64,000 bases of DNA from Sulfurisoma sediminicola. GTDB lineage: Bacteria; Pseudomonadota; Gammaproteobacteria; Burkholderiales; Rhodocyclaceae. Shown here in pieces: positions 50,898-60,945 of the stretch; position 1 is the stretch's first letter; every line of letters starts with the position of its first letter. Location of the stretch: assembly GCF_003865015.1 (NCBI RefSeq), contig NZ_BHVV01000001.1:434001-498000 (forward strand), read 5' to 3'. The position numbers were made by a program, and so were the translations under genes. A model generated the notes under the pieces. It made no database searches and was not told where the DNA came from. It saw only the letters and a program-made list of their open reading frames with translations.

Positions 50898-51979
50898 GAT
50901 TCGTTCTTCTGCCCGTTCGTTATCGGCAAGCGGATGGTGAAGCAGGTGCGGCCCGGCTTCGACTCGACCTCGATGCTGCCATGGTGTTGCTGGATGATTC
51001 CCTGCGCCAGCGTGAGGCCGAGGCCGCTGCCATCCTCGCGTCCCGAAACCAGCGGATAGAAGATCTTGTCCCGCATCTCTTCCGCTATCCCCGGACCGTT
51101 GTCGATCACTTGCAATTCGAGTGCCAGGCGGTAGCGTTTTTTCGCCAGCGTGACCTGGCGGATGACACGGGTGCGCAGGACGATTTCACCTTCGCCCTTC
51201 ATCGCCTGTGCCGCGTTGCGCACGATGTTGAGTACCGCCTGGATCACCTGCTCGCGGTCGCAGGTGATCTCGGGCAGCGACAGGTCGAAATCGCGCTGCA
51301 CCCGGACGCCGGCGAACTCGGCATGGATCAGCCGCCGGACGCGCTCGAGCAGTTCATGCACGTTGGTCTGCGACGGCTGCATCGCCCGATGCGAGGAGAG
51401 CAGCCGTCGCATCAGCTCCTGCAGCCGATCCGCCTCCTTGATGATGACTTGGGTGTATTCCTTGAGCTGCGGCGCGTTGTCGTGGGCGCTGAGCTCATGC
51501 TCGAGCAGTTGCGCCGAACCGCGGATGCCGCCGAGCGGATTCTTGATCTCGTGGGCGAGGTTGCGGATCAGCTCGCGATTGGCTTGCTGCTGCACCGCCT
51601 CGCGTTCCTCGCGCGCCGCCTTGAGCTGGTGGTCGATGGGGCGGAACTCGAGCAACAGCCGCGCATGCGGCGTCTCGATCGGCGTCACCGTGCAATCGAG
51701 GTGCAAGACGACGGACTCGCTGCGCTGGAAGGGGACGCTGTGGCCGGTATAGCTCCAGTTGTTGCGGAGCGCATTGTCGAGCGCCTCGACCAGCACCGGC
51801 GGGGTGCCGAGCAATTGCGAAAGCGGCCGCCCGAGCCAGACGCGCTGGCTGGCGGAGAACAGGTTCTCCGCCGCCGGGTTGAGGTGGCGGATCCGTTGCT
51901 CGCCGTCGAGCAGGATGACGGCGGAGGACAGCAGGTCCAGGCCGGCGAATTCTTCGATGGGGCGTTGTTCGGTGCTCAT
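50894..51979 (-). CDS. ntrB: nitrogen regulation sensor kinase NtrB (GlnL)
   Basis: This soluble kinase phosphorylates or dephosphorylates NtrC under PII control. The 361-residue product from ATG 51979 has an N-terminal PAS domain (residues ~10-110), the HisKA H143 motif (RNLAHEIKNPLGGIRG) and a HATPase domain with NIVRNAAQA, DNGPGI and GSGLGLTLAQGI. It has no membrane segment. Confidence 0.96.
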   Translation of the reverse strand: MSTEQRPIEEFAGLDLLSSAVILLDGEQRIRHLNPAAENLFSASQRVWLGRPLSQLLGTPPVLVEALDNALRNNWSYTGHSVPFQRSESVVLHLDCTVTPIETPHARLLLEFRPIDHQLKAAREEREAVQQQANRELIRNLAHEIKNPLGGIRGSAQLLEHELSAHDNAPQLKEYTQVIIKEADRLQELMRRLLSSHRAMQPSQTNVHELLERVRRLIHAEFAGVRVQRDFDLSLPEITCDREQVIQAVLNIVRNAAQAMKGEGEIVLRTRVIRQVTLAKKRYRLALELQVIDNGPGIAEEMRDKIFYPLVSGREDGSGLGLTLAQGIIQQHHGSIEVESKPGRTCFTIRLPITNGQKNES

Positions 51980-52016
51980 GCCGGAAACAGGGCAGCAAGA
52001 AGCACGCCACAAACGA

Positions 52017-52475
52017 TTACTTGAGGCTACCCATTTCCTTCTTGAGCGCATCGATATTGCGCTCGTGCAACTGCACGGTGTCCTGATACGGCTTGAGGCG
52101 CTCCGGCGACCTGGCCTGGCCGGCCGGTCCTGCGGCCTCCTGCTGAGCCAGCGCCTTCCTGGCCTCGTCGAGATTCTTCTGCTCGCTGGCCAGTTCCTGC
52201 TCGAGGATCGCGCGGCGGTCGCCGTCGCGCGCCTTCTGCTCGCCGGCACCCACTTTGGGGAAGTCGCCCGGCGTCGGCGCATTGGGCTGCGCCTTGGGCG
52301 CCGAGTACGTCGATATCGGCTTGTCTCGCGAGATCACGGCGCAGTTCTTGGCACCGCCCTTGTTGTTGGTATAGGTGGTGCGTCCCTCGGCATCGGTACA
52401 TTTGTAGAGCGTGTCGGCCAGGGCCGGCCCTGCGAGGCAAAGCAGCGACAGCAGCAGCGTGCGTGGTTTCATCAT
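52017..52475 (-). CDS. DUF4124 domain-containing secreted protein
   Basis: The 152-residue protein has a signal peptide (MKPRTLLLSLLCLAGPALA), a DUF4124 domain right after it (TLYKCTDAEGRTTYTNNKGG) and a C-terminal Glu/Gln/Lys coiled coil. It lies between glnA and ntrB, a position regularly occupied by a DUF4124 gene in betaproteobacteria. Function unknown; the periplasm is the expected site. Confidence 0.85.
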   Translation of the reverse strand: MMKPRTLLLSLLCLAGPALADTLYKCTDAEGRTTYTNNKGGAKNCAVISRDKPISTYSAPKAQPNAPTPGDFPKVGAGEQKARDGDRRAILEQELASEQKNLDEARKALAQQEAAGPAGQARSPERLKPYQDTVQLHERNIDALKKEMGSLK

Positions 52476-52535
52476 GGCGTCATGCAGGATTGGGGTCGAT
52501 CAATTGTAGGCGAGTAATCGCCGAGGGAGTAAACG

Positions 52536-52565
52536 CAAAAAGGACGGGCGGAGCCCGTCCTTTTC
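52536..52565 (-). terminator. intrinsic terminator after glnA
   Basis: GGACGGGC (52542-52549) pairs with GCCCGTCC (52553-52560) around a 3-base loop. Flanking A/T tracts on both sides (AAAAA and TTTT) make it usable from either strand. It lies 36 bases downstream of the glnA stop. Confidence 0.85.
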
Positions 52566-52600
52566 AAACGCAGCAGCCTGCAAAAAGTTACGGCGGCAGC

Positions 52601-54010
52601 TTACAGCGAGAAGTACATGTCGTACTCGACCGGGTGGGTCGTCATGCGGAACTTGGTGACTTCTTCCATCTTCAACTCGATGAAGGCATCGATGAATTCG
52701 TTGCTGAAGACGCCGCCGCGGGTCAGGAACTCGCGATCCTTGTCGAGGTAGTCGAGCGCCTGGTCCAGCGAGGAGCAGACGGTCGGGATCTTCGCATCCT
52801 CTTCCGGCGGCAGGTCGTAGAGGTTCTTGTCGGCGGGTTCGCCCGGGTGGATCTTGTTCTGCACGCCGTCGAGACCGGCCATCATCAGCGCGGTGAAGGC
52901 CAGGTAGGGGTTCGCGGTCGGATCCGGGAAACGGGTCTCGATGCGGCGGGCCTTGTCGCTGTGCACGAAGGGGATGCGGATCGAGGCGGAACGGTTGCGG
53001 GCCGAGTAGGCCAGCTTGACCGGGGCTTCGAAGCCGGGCACCAGGCGCTTGTAACTGTTGGTGCCGGGGTTGGTGATGGCGTTCAGCGCGCGGGCGTGCT
53101 TGATGATGCCGCCGATGTAGTAGAGCGCGAACTCGGACAGGCCGGCGTAGCCGTTGCCGGCGAACAGGTTCTTGCCGTCCTTCCAGATCGACTGGTGCAC
53201 GTGCATGCCGGAACCGTTGTCGCCGACGATGGGCTTGGGCATGAAGGTCGCGGTCTTGCCGTAGCTGTGTGCGACGTTATGCACGATGTACTTGAGGATC
53301 TGCGTCCAGTCGGCGCGCTGCACCAGGGTGCTGAACTTGGTGCCGATCTCGCACTGGCCAGCGGTGGCGACTTCGTGGTGATGCACCTCGACCGGCACGC
53401 CGCACTCTTCCAGCGCCAGGCACATGGCGGCGCGAATGTCGTTGAGGCTGTCGACCGGGGGAACCGGGAAGTAGCCGCCCTTGACGGTGGGGCGGTGGCC
53501 GGTGTTGCCGCCCTCGAACTTCTCGGCGGTGGCCCAGGCGGCCTCTTCCGAGAAGACCTTGCAGTAGGAACCGGACATGTCGACTTTCCATTCGACGCTG
53601 TCGAAGATGAAGAACTCGGGCTCGGGGCCGAAGTAGGCGGCGTCGCCGATGCCCGAGGACTTCAGGTAGGCCTCGGCGCGCTTGGCGATGGAGCGCGGAT
53701 CGCGGTCGTAGCCCTTGCCGTCGGCCGGCTCGACCACGTCGCATGACAGGATCAGCGTGGTCTCGTCCATGAAGGGATCGATATAGGCGGTCGAGGGATC
53801 CGGCATCAGCTGCATGTCGGAGGCCTGGATGCCCTTCCAGCCGGAGATCGACGAGCCGTCGAAAGCGTGGCCGTCCTCGAACTTTTCGAGGCCGAAAGCG
53901 GAAACCGGCACACCAACGTGCTGTTCCTTGCCGCGGATATCGGTGAAGCGGAAGTCGACGAACTTGACTTCACGCTCTTCGACCATCTTGATTACGTCTT
54001 GGGGCGTCAT
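52601..54010 (-). CDS. glnA: glutamine synthetase, type I
   Basis: The enzyme makes glutamine from glutamate, ammonium and ATP. The 469-residue product has the GS-I features: [26 protein letters not shown], the ATP-binding [14 protein letters not shown]-like stretch and the adenylylation Tyr398 (NLYDLPPEE). It is upstream of the DUF4124-ntrB-ntrC genes on the same strand. A sigma-54 promoter and NtrC sites precede it. Confidence 0.98.
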   Translation of the reverse strand: MTPQDVIKMVEEREVKFVDFRFTDIRGKEQHVGVPVSAFGLEKFEDGHAFDGSSISGWKGIQASDMQLMPDPSTAYIDPFMDETTLILSCDVVEPADGKGYDRDPRSIAKRAEAYLKSSGIGDAAYFGPEPEFFIFDSVEWKVDMSGSYCKVFSEEAAWATAEKFEGGNTGHRPTVKGGYFPVPPVDSLNDIRAAMCLALEECGVPVEVHHHEVATAGQCEIGTKFSTLVQRADWTQILKYIVHNVAHSYGKTATFMPKPIVGDNGSGMHVHQSIWKDGKNLFAGNGYAGLSEFALYYIGGIIKHARALNAITNPGTNSYKRLVPGFEAPVKLAYSARNRSASIRIPFVHSDKARRIETRFPDPTANPYLAFTALMMAGLDGVQNKIHPGEPADKNLYDLPPEEDAKIPTVCSSLDQALDYLDKDREFLTRGGVFSNEFIDAFIELKMEEVTKFRMTTHPVEYDMYFSL

Positions 54011-54067
54011 TTAAAGCTCTCCTGGAAGGTGAATTCGGGGACGGGGTGTCCTGTGCGACGGGAAATT

Positions 54068-54083
54068 AGCAGGTAGCGTGCCA
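54068..54083 (-). promoter_or_regulatory. sigma-54 (-24/-12) promoter for glnA
   Basis: On the minus strand TGGCACGCTACCTGCT differs from the consensus TGGCACG-N4-TTGCW at only one base, with the GG-N10-GC spacing kept. The start would be near 54057, 47 bases before the ATG. Confidence 0.8.
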
Positions 54084-54166
54084 ACGGCCGGCGGCGGGCA
54101 AAACATTGTGCCACAACAATTCGACACAAAACTCGAGAGGAGGTGCCGCTCCATCCTGGTGCATTC

Positions 54167-54194
54167 TGCACAGATGTTGCACTATTTTGGTGCA
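54167..54194 (-). promoter_or_regulatory. NtrC-binding sites upstream of glnA
   Basis: TGCACT-N5-GGTGCA (54178-54194) is a full NtrC palindrome about 129 bases before the predicted start. A second, weaker TGCA-N7-TGCA element (54167-54181) overlaps it. The strong site overlaps the final codons and stop of the CDF gene. Confidence 0.75.
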
Positions 54195-55339
54195 ACGCGT
54201 TGCAGCAGCGTCACGGCTTCAAACCAGGGGTCGTCGGGCAGGCGCTCGGAAAGTCGGCGCTGGCAGGACGCCGCGGCGTCGGCATCCACCGTCACCTCGA
54301 CCTCGACCCGGTTACCGAGATAATGCAGCACCACCCGCTCGGGCTCGGGCAGTTCCTCTCCCAGCAACTGGCGCAGGTGTGCGAGCAGCACGGCGCGCTC
54401 GGGCAGTTCGCGCGTCCGCGGCGAGTGGTCGAGATCGGCCTCGGCATCGACATGCACCAGCACGTCGAGCACTTCGGGATGATCCCTGAGCACGCTCGCC
54501 CGCGCGGTCTCGGCGATGCGATGGCCCTCGGAGACGCTGATGCGGCCGTCGACCTGGATATGCGCGTCGACCAGCACCTGGTGGGCCATGCGCCGCGTGC
54601 GCAGCTCGTGCAGATCCACCACGCCGGGGGTATCGGCGATGGTGCCCTTGATGCGCGCCACCTCCTCGGCCGACAGCCCGGTGTCGATAAGCTCGCGCAA
54701 GGCATCCCAGGCGAAGCCGACACCGGCCTTGACGATCATGGCGCCGACGATGATCGCGGCCGCCGCATCGGCAAAAGGAAAACCGAGCAGGCTGCCGCCG
54801 ACGCCGGCCGCCACGACCAGCGAGGACAGCGCGTCCGCGCGCGCATGCCATGCGTTGGCCACCAGCATCGGCGAGCGCAGGCGTTCCGCCACGCCCAACA
54901 TGTAGCGGAACAGGCCTTCCTTGGCCAGCAGCGTGAATATCGCCGCCCACATCGCCGCCACGCCGACCGGCGGCAGGCTGCCCAGATCCTGCAAGCGTCC
55001 GGCGGCGGACACGAGGATGCCGGTGCCGGTCGCCGCCAGCAGCAGGCCCAGCACCAGCGAGGCGGCCGTCTCGAAGCGGCCATGGCCGTAGGGATGCTCC
55101 TCGTCGGCCGCCTCGGCGCCCTTGCGGTTGGCATAGAGGACGAAGGCGTCGGCGACGACGTCGGAGAGCGTGTGCATGGCGTCGGCGATGAGGCTGACCG
55201 AATGCGCCAGCAGGCCGACGACGACCTGCATCGCGGTCAGCACGATGTTGACGCCGACGCTGACCCATGTGATGCGCTGGCCTTCGCGAAAGCGTTCGGG
55301 ATCGACCTGCCCGGCAGCGGTGATGTCTTCGCCCAGCAT
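54182..55339 (-). CDS. cation diffusion facilitator (CDF) metal exporter
   Basis: The 385-residue inner-membrane protein has six predicted helices and the CDF metal sites (SLIADAMHTLSDVVADAFVLY, a DxxxD-type motif in helix 2, and NAWHARADALSSLVV, the helix-5 site). The C-terminal cytoplasmic domain and a longer extra tail are present. Zn, Fe or Mn export is possible; the metal cannot be chosen by reading. It is upstream of glnA and shares its 3' end with an NtrC site. The tail includes a dispersed repeat copy. Confidence 0.9.
   Translation of the reverse strand: MLGEDITAAGQVDPERFREGQRITWVSVGVNIVLTAMQVVVGLLAHSVSLIADAMHTLSDVVADAFVLYANRKGAEAADEEHPYGHGRFETAASLVLGLLLAATGTGILVSAAGRLQDLGSLPPVGVAAMWAAIFTLLAKEGLFRYMLGVAERLRSPMLVANAWHARADALSSLVVAAGVGGSLLGFPFADAAAAIIVGAMIVKAGVGFAWDALRELIDTGLSAEEVARIKGTIADTPGVVDLHELRTRRMAHQVLVDAHIQVDGRISVSEGHRIAETARASVLRDHPEVLDVLVHVDAEADLDHSPRTRELPERAVLLAHLRQLLGEELPEPERVVLHYLGNRVEVEVTVDADAAASCQRRLSERLPDDPWFEAVTLLQRVAPK
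54250..54275 (+). repeat. dispersed ~26-bp repeat, copy 5
   Basis: AAAGTCGGCGCTGGCAGGA followed by CGCCGCG lies near the 3' end of the CDF gene, antisense to it. It matches copy 1 at 24 of 26 bases and encodes SCQRRLS, in the same frame as copies 2 and 3. Confidence 0.55.
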
Positions 55340-55401
55340 TAGGAAATCGTTATACTCGTTGATCCAGTTTTCGTGTCCGGCGAATTCTAAAGCCTGCCAT
55401 C

Positions 55402-56508
55402 ATGTCCGTCGTGCAAATCGTACCCATCAGCTTCGACCGCTTCAACGCGCTGGCCGACCGCGAGGCCACGGAACGCATCCGCGCCGCCAAGGCCAGGCTC
55501 GGCAACAAGGCCGTGCTGCTCTGCCACCACTACCAGCGCGCCGACGTCTACCAGCACGCCGACCTCACCGGCGACTCGCTCAAGCTCTCGCGCCTGGCGT
55601 CGCAGTCCGACGCCGACTACATCGTCTTCTGCGGCGTGCATTTCATGGCCGAGGTCGCCGACATCCTCTCCCGTCCCGAACAGATATCCATCCTGCCCGA
55701 CCTCGCCGCCGGCTGTTCGATGGCCGACATGGCGAGCCTGGCCAAGGTGGAGCGCGCCTGGCGCGAACTGTCCTCGGTGATGAATCCCGACGAGAAGGTC
55801 ACGCCGGTCACCTACATCAACTCCGCCGCCGACCTCAAGGCCTTCTGCGGCGAGCACGGCGGCATCGTGTGCACATCGAGCAACGCGCCGAAGATCCTCG
55901 AGTGGTCGTTCGCCCGGCGGGAGAAGGTGCTGTTCTTCCCCGACCAGCACCTCGGCCGCTGGAGCGGCCACAAGATGGGCATCCCGCTGGACGAGATGGC
56001 GATCTGGAACCCCGATCTCGAAATGGGCGGCCTCACCAAGGCGCAGATCGCAAAGGCGAAGATCATCCTCTGGCACGGCTACTGTTCGGTACACCAGATG
56101 TTCCAGCCGGCGCACATCATCAAGTTTCGCAACCAATACCCCGACGGCAAGGTCATCTCGCACCCCGAATGCAGCTTCGAGGTATGCAGGCAGTCGGATG
56201 CCATCGGTTCGACCGAGACCATCATCAGGACGGTCAAGGACTCCGCACCCGACACCCGCTGGCTGGTCGGCACCGAGCTCAACCTGGTCGAGCGCCTGGC
56301 CGAGGAAGTGAAGCACGAGGGCAAGATCGTGCAGTTCATGGCGCCAACGGTTTGCATGTGCTCGACCATGCAACGCATCGACCCGCAGCACCTGGCCTGG
56401 ACGCTGGAGAACCTGGCCGATGGCAGGGTGGTCAACCAGATCAAGGTACCTGAGCACGAGGCGGGACTCGCGAAAATCGCGCTGCAACGGATGCTCGACG
56501 CGTCCTGA
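55402..56508 (+). CDS. nadA: quinolinate synthase A
   Basis: This 4Fe-4S enzyme condenses iminoaspartate and dihydroxyacetone phosphate to quinolinate in NAD synthesis. The 368-residue product has the three repeat domains, with conserved Cys in FCGEHGG/VCTSSNA, and the C-terminal APTVCMCSTMQRIDP. The HH motif LCHHYQRADVYQHAD is typical of the long NadA type. No nadB or nadC lies near. Confidence 0.95.
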   Translation: MSVVQIVPISFDRFNALADREATERIRAAKARLGNKAVLLCHHYQRADVYQHADLTGDSLKLSRLASQSDADYIVFCGVHFMAEVADILSRPEQISILPDLAAGCSMADMASLAKVERAWRELSSVMNPDEKVTPVTYINSAADLKAFCGEHGGIVCTSSNAPKILEWSFARREKVLFFPDQHLGRWSGHKMGIPLDEMAIWNPDLEMGGLTKAQIAKAKIILWHGYCSVHQMFQPAHIIKFRNQYPDGKVISHPECSFEVCRQSDAIGSTETIIRTVKDSAPDTRWLVGTELNLVERLAEEVKHEGKIVQFMAPTVCMCSTMQRIDPQHLAWTLENLADGRVVNQIKVPEHEAGLAKIALQRMLDAS

Positions 56509-56509
56509 C

Positions 56510-57262
56510 ATGTCCCTCAAACTGCACGTCGCCACCTACAACATCCACAAGGGCTTCTCGCAGTTCAACCGGCGCATGGTAGTGCACGAGCTGCGCGAGC
56601 GTCTGCGCCAGATCGGCGCCGACATCGTCTTCCTGCAGGAAGTGCAGGGGCTGCACCTCGGCCACGCCGAGCGCTTTGATGCCTGGCCGGCGGAACCACA
56701 GCACGAGTTCCTCGCCGAGGACGTCTGGCAGGCCACGGCGTATGGCCGCAACATGGTTTACGACCATGGCCACCACGGCAACGCCATCCTTTCGCGCTTC
56801 CCCATCATCGCCCAGCACAACCAGGACGTGACCCGTCTGCGCTTCGAGAAACGCGGCCTGCTGCATTGCGCGGTCGAGGTCGCCGGACTGGAGCGGCCGC
56901 TGCACTGCGTCTGCGTCCATCTCTCGCTGTTCGGTCGTTCGCGCCGGCATCAGCTCGACGCGCTCGCCACCCGCATCGAGACCATCGTGCCGCCCGACGC
57001 GCCGCTGCTGATCGCCGGCGACTTCAACGACTGGCGCAACCGCGCCCACGATCTGCTGGCCGAGCGGCTGGGCATGTTCGAGGTCTTCGGCGGCGCTGCG
57101 GGTCGCCCACCACGCAGCTTCCCGAGCGCGCTGCCGCTGTTCCGCCTCGACCGCATCTATGTCCGCGGCCTCGCGGTGACGGGGAGCGAGGTGCACCACG
57201 GCGAGCCGTGGTCGCGCATCTCCGACCATGCCGCGCTTTCGGCCTATCTCGGCCGCGCCTAA
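56510..57262 (+). CDS. endonuclease/exonuclease/phosphatase family protein
   Basis: This 250-residue EEP-fold protein starts one base after the nadA stop. It has the family motifs TYNIHKGF, IVFLQEVQG, IAGDFNDW and ISDHAALSAYL, giving the Asn, Glu, Asp and His of the active site. No signal peptide is seen. In many betaproteobacteria this gene precedes the cardiolipin synthase gene, as here, so a phospholipid-related phosphatase or nuclease role is possible. Confidence 0.9.
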   Translation: MSLKLHVATYNIHKGFSQFNRRMVVHELRERLRQIGADIVFLQEVQGLHLGHAERFDAWPAEPQHEFLAEDVWQATAYGRNMVYDHGHHGNAILSRFPIIAQHNQDVTRLRFEKRGLLHCAVEVAGLERPLHCVCVHLSLFGRSRRHQLDALATRIETIVPPDAPLLIAGDFNDWRNRAHDLLAERLGMFEVFGGAAGRPPRSFPSALPLFRLDRIYVRGLAVTGSEVHHGEPWSRISDHAALSAYLGRA

Positions 57263-57278
57263 GCGGTAGGCGCAGCGC

Positions 57279-58457
57279 ATGAAGCCCCGCTTCGCCGCCG
57301 GCAACCGCGTTGAACTGCTCGAAACCGGCGCGGAATATTTCCCGGCGCTGATCGCCGCCATCGACGCGGCGGCGACCGAAGTCCACCTGCAGACCTACAT
57401 CTTCGCCAACGACGCCACCGGCCGGGCGGTCAGCGCAGCGCTGGCGCAGGCGTCGCGGCGCGGCGTCGCCGTGCGCGTGCTGGTCGACGGCTTCGGCGCG
57501 CGCGAGTTTCCGACCGCCTTCGGTGCGGAACTCGAGCGCGCTGGCGTCGAGGTGCTGGTCTATCGCGCCGAGATCGCACCGCTGCGCCTGCGCCGGCACC
57601 GCCTGCGGCGCCTGCACCGCAAGGTCGCGGTGATCGATGGTCGCGTCGGCTTCGTCGGCGGCATCAACATCATCGACGACTGGGACATGGGCACCACGCC
57701 CGAGCAGATCCCGCCGCGCTACGACTACGCCGTGCGCATCGAGGGCCCGCTGCTCGCGGCCATCCACGCCTCGACGCGGCAGATCTGGCAGCTCGTGCGT
57801 TGGGCCCGGCTGCGGCGGCGCCTGCTCGATCCGCCACACCGGGCGCCCGACGACACGCCGCGCGGCGGCATCCGCGCGGCCTTCGTGGTGCGCGACAACC
57901 TGCGCCACCGCCGCGACATCGAGGAAGCCTACCTCGACGCCATCGCCGGCGCCCGACAGGAGGTGCTGCTGGCCAGCGCCTATTTCCTGCCCGGCCGACG
58001 CTTCCGCCATGCCCTGGCCGGCGCAGCGAAACGCGGCGTGCAAGTCACCGTGCTGCTGCAGGGCCGGGTCGAGTACCGCCTGCTGCACCATGCCACCCAG
58101 GCGCTCTATGGCGCCCTGTTCGGCAGCGGCATCCGCATCTTCGAGTACCACAAGAGCTTTCTCCACGCCAAGGTGGCGGTGATCGACTGCTGCTGGAGCA
58201 CCGTCGGGTCGAGCAACATCGACCCCTTCAGCCTGCTGATGGCGCGCGAGGCCAACGTCGTCGTCGCCGATGCGGCCTTCGGCGCGGCACTGCGCGCTAG
58301 CCTGCAAGGTGCCATGGACGCCGGCGCGCGCGAGGTGCGCCACGAGGACTGGCGGGCGGCGCCGCTGCCGATGCGCGTCGCCCGCTGGCTGGCCTACGGC
58401 GTGGTGCGCCTGGCCATGGGCATCGTCGGCTACGGCCGCAAGGATTATTCCGGCTAG
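57279..58457 (+). CDS. clsB: cardiolipin synthase ClsB
   Basis: This phospholipase-D-type enzyme makes cardiolipin. The 392-residue product has two HKD motifs: [19 protein letters not shown] (near residue 115) and [19 protein letters not shown] (near 295). It lacks the N-terminal membrane helices of ClsA, matching ClsB. Its stop shares the palindrome CTAG with the convergent gluQ stop. Confidence 0.93.
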   Translation: MKPRFAAGNRVELLETGAEYFPALIAAIDAAATEVHLQTYIFANDATGRAVSAALAQASRRGVAVRVLVDGFGAREFPTAFGAELERAGVEVLVYRAEIAPLRLRRHRLRRLHRKVAVIDGRVGFVGGINIIDDWDMGTTPEQIPPRYDYAVRIEGPLLAAIHASTRQIWQLVRWARLRRRLLDPPHRAPDDTPRGGIRAAFVVRDNLRHRRDIEEAYLDAIAGARQEVLLASAYFLPGRRFRHALAGAAKRGVQVTVLLQGRVEYRLLHHATQALYGALFGSGIRIFEYHKSFLHAKVAVIDCCWSTVGSSNIDPFSLLMAREANVVVADAAFGAALRASLQGAMDAGAREVRHEDWRAAPLPMRVARWLAYGVVRLAMGIVGYGRKDYSG

Positions 58458-59386
58458 GTGTTGCCGAAATCGGCGCTGGCGGCACGGCGGTGCGGCACCC
58501 GCGCCATGTCCCACGCCGCCTGCGCCCATTGCCAGAACTCCGAAACCGGCACATGCGCCAGTTCGGCCGGCGGCGCCTGGCCGAGAAAACGCAATGCGGC
58601 GTACAGGGCTGGCACCGGCGCCACGCGGTCGATCGCGGGCGCCAGCGTCTGCTTGGACAGTTTCTCCCCCGCGGCATTCACGACCACCGGCAGGTGGGCA
58701 TAGGCCGGCGTCGGCAGACCGAGGCGGCGCTGCAGGAATATCTGCCGTGGCGTCGAGTCGAGCAGATCGGCGCCGCGCACGACATGGGTGATGCCCTGGT
58801 CGGCATCGTCGGCCACCACCGCGAGCTGGTAGGCGAAATAGCCGTCGGCGCGCAACAGCACGAAATCGCCGACGTCGCGAGCGAGATCCTGTGCGACGTG
58901 CCCCTGCAGCGCATCGTCGAACGGCACCACGACATCATCCACCCGCAGACGCCAGGCGCGGGCCTCCCGGCCCGGCGGCAGGCCGTCGCGGCAGGTGCCC
59001 GGGTAGACATGTGCGCCATCGGGCGCCAGTTGCGAATCGGCCAGCTCGCGGCGGGTACAGGCACAAGGATAGGCGCGGCCATCCTCCTGTAGTTGCCGCA
59101 ACAGCTCGTGATAACGCTCCGTGCGCCGGCTCTGCCACAGCACCTCGCCGTCCCAGGCGAAGCCGCAGGCTTCAAGCGTGCGCAGGATGTCTTCGGCCAC
59201 GACGGGCGGGCAGCGCGGCTCGTCCACGTCCTCGATGCGGAGCAGCCACTCGCCACCCTGACCGCGCGCCTCGAGGCAGCTGCCGAGCGCCGCGACCAGC
59301 GAGCCGAAATGCAATGGCCCGGTCGGCGAAGGGGCGAATCGCCCGCGATAAATCGGTGATGGCGGCATGAGGCGCATTGATACCAT
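58454..59386 (-). CDS. gluQ: glutamyl-Q tRNA(Asp) synthetase
   Basis: This truncated GluRS-like enzyme glutamylates queuosine in tRNA-Asp. The 310-residue length fits. It has the HIGH-like [13 protein letters not shown], a zinc-binding cysteine group (CACTRREL and CRDG) and the KLSKQ motif ([11 protein letters not shown]). It lacks the anticodon-binding domain. In-frame ATGs at 59377 and 59368 are alternative starts; homology favours [11 protein letters not shown] very near the N-terminus. The last residues come from the dispersed repeat. Confidence 0.93.
   Translation of the reverse strand: MVSMRLMPPSPIYRGRFAPSPTGPLHFGSLVAALGSCLEARGQGGEWLLRIEDVDEPRCPPVVAEDILRTLEACGFAWDGEVLWQSRRTERYHELLRQLQEDGRAYPCACTRRELADSQLAPDGAHVYPGTCRDGLPPGREARAWRLRVDDVVVPFDDALQGHVAQDLARDVGDFVLLRADGYFAYQLAVVADDADQGITHVVRGADLLDSTPRQIFLQRRLGLPTPAYAHLPVVVNAAGEKLSKQTLAPAIDRVAPVPALYAALRFLGQAPPAELAHVPVSEFWQWAQAAWDMARVPHRRAASADFGNT
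58466..58490 (+). repeat. dispersed ~26-bp repeat, copy 6
   Basis: GAAATCGGCGCTGGCGGCAC followed by GGCGG forms the 3' end of gluQ, antisense to it. It shares 22 consecutive bases with copy 4 and encodes RRAASADF in the same frame as copies 1 and 4. Confidence 0.6.
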
Positions 59387-59435
59387 GACCGTCCCGAAAC
59401 GGGTAGGATGCTCGGTCTTAAATCAAGGAAATGCA

Positions 59436-59807
59436 ATGGCAACGATCGAACTCACCACCGACAATTTCAAGGAAACCATCGGCGCCAAAGACGGCAAGGG
59501 CACGGTCATCGTCGATTTCTGGGCGCCGTGGTGTGCGCCCTGCCGCGGTTTCGCGCCTACTTTCGAGGCGGCTTCGGAAAAGCATCCGGACATCAGCTTC
59601 GCCAAGGTCAACACCGAGGAACAGCAGGAACTCGCCGGCGCCTTCAACATCCGCTCGATTCCGACGCTGATGGTTTTCCGCGAACAGATCATCATCTACG
59701 CCGAAGCCGGTGCCCTGCCCGCCTCGGCCTTCGATCAGCTGATCGATCAGGTCAAGGCGCTCGACATGGACCAGGTGCGCGCCGACATCGCGGCGCAGGC
59801 CAACTGA
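59436..59807 (+). CDS. thioredoxin family protein
   Basis: This 123-residue thioredoxin-fold protein has the active site WCAPC (C33, C36), in place of the usual WCGPC, and the cis-Pro loop SIPTLMVF. There is no signal peptide. It diverges from gluQ. Its redox potential would differ from TrxA because the middle residues change; it may be a second thioredoxin. Confidence 0.9.
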   Translation: MATIELTTDNFKETIGAKDGKGTVIVDFWAPWCAPCRGFAPTFEAASEKHPDISFAKVNTEEQQELAGAFNIRSIPTLMVFREQIIIYAEAGALPASAFDQLIDQVKALDMDQVRADIAAQAN

Positions 59808-59822
59808 CGACCGTCTGCTGAC

Positions 59823-59842
59823 GCCGCCCTACCAAGGGCGGC
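59823..59842. terminator. hairpin between thioredoxin and ychF
   Basis: GCCGCCCT pairs with AGGGCGGC around a 4-base loop in the gap between these convergent genes. No T-run follows on either strand, so termination by itself is uncertain. Confidence 0.35.
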
Positions 59843-59850
59843 TGTGGATC

Positions 59851-60945
59851 CTAGACGTTGAAGAGGAAGTTCATCACGTCGCCATTTTTAACGACGTATT
59901 CCTTGCCTTCCGAACGCATCTTGCCGGCTTCCTTGGCGCCCTGCTCGCCGCCGCAGGCGATGAAGTCGTCGTAGGCGATGGTCTGGGCGCGGATGAAGCC
60001 GCGCTCGAAATCGGTGTGGATCACGCCGGCCGCCTGCGGGGCGGTATCGCCGGCATGGATGGTCCAGGCGCGCACTTCCTTGACGCCGGCGGTGAAGTAG
60101 GTCTGCAGGCCGAGCAGGTGATAGGCGGCGCGGATCAGACGATTCAGCCCCGGCTCTTCCATGCCCATGTCGGCGAGGAAGATCTGCTTGTCCTCGTCCG
60201 CCAGATCGGCGATCTCGGCCTCGATCGCGGCGCAGATCGCGACCACGTCGGCCTTCTCCGCCGCGGCGTGCGTCCGCACGGCGTCGAGATGGGGATTGTG
60301 GTCGAAGCCGCCTTCCTTGACGTTGGCCATGTAGAGGACGGGCTTCGCCGTGATGAGGAAGAACTGGCGCAGGTTGGCCCACTCCTCCTTGGAGAGGTCG
60401 AGCGCCCGCACCGGCTTGGCCTGGTTCAGTTGCGCCAGGCACTTTTCCAGCACCGCCACCAGCAGCTTCGCCTCCTTGTCGCCGCCGGACTTCGCCTGCT
60501 TGGAATAGCGCGCCAGCGCCTTCTCGACGGTGGCGAGGTCGGCCAGCGCAAGTTCGGTGTCGATGACTTCGATGTCGGAAAGCGGATCGATCTTGCCCGC
60601 GACATGCACGACGTTGTCGTCGGTGAAGCAGCGCACGACGTGGACCACGGCATCGGTCTCGCGGATGTTGGCGAGAAACTGGTTGCCAAGGCCTTCGCCC
60701 TTGCTGGCACCGGCGACGAGGCCGGCGATGTCGACGAACTCGACGATGGCCGGCTGGATCTTCTGCGGCTTGACGATCGCGGACAGCGCCGCCAGGCGCG
60801 GATCCGGCACCTCGACAATGCCGACGTTGGGCTCGATGGTGCAGAACGGGTAGTTCTCGGCCTGGATGCCGGCCTTGGTCAGGGCATTGAACAGGGTGGA
60901 CTTGCCGACGTTGGGCAGGCCGACGATGCCGCATTTGAGGCTCAT
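59851..60945 (-). CDS. ychF: redox-regulated ATPase YchF
   Basis: This Obg-family P-loop ATPase has 364 residues, the N-terminal [18 protein letters not shown] loop and a C-terminal TGS domain ([18 protein letters not shown]). The variant G4 motif (NVKEG) fits ATP preference. It overlaps pth by 4 bases; pth-ychF is the standard order. Confidence 0.96.
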   Translation of the reverse strand: MSLKCGIVGLPNVGKSTLFNALTKAGIQAENYPFCTIEPNVGIVEVPDPRLAALSAIVKPQKIQPAIVEFVDIAGLVAGASKGEGLGNQFLANIRETDAVVHVVRCFTDDNVVHVAGKIDPLSDIEVIDTELALADLATVEKALARYSKQAKSGGDKEAKLLVAVLEKCLAQLNQAKPVRALDLSKEEWANLRQFFLITAKPVLYMANVKEGGFDHNPHLDAVRTHAAAEKADVVAICAAIEAEIADLADEDKQIFLADMGMEEPGLNRLIRAAYHLLGLQTYFTAGVKEVRAWTIHAGDTAPQAAGVIHTDFERGFIRAQTIAYDDFIACGGEQGAKEAGKMRSEGKEYVVKNGDVMNFLFNV

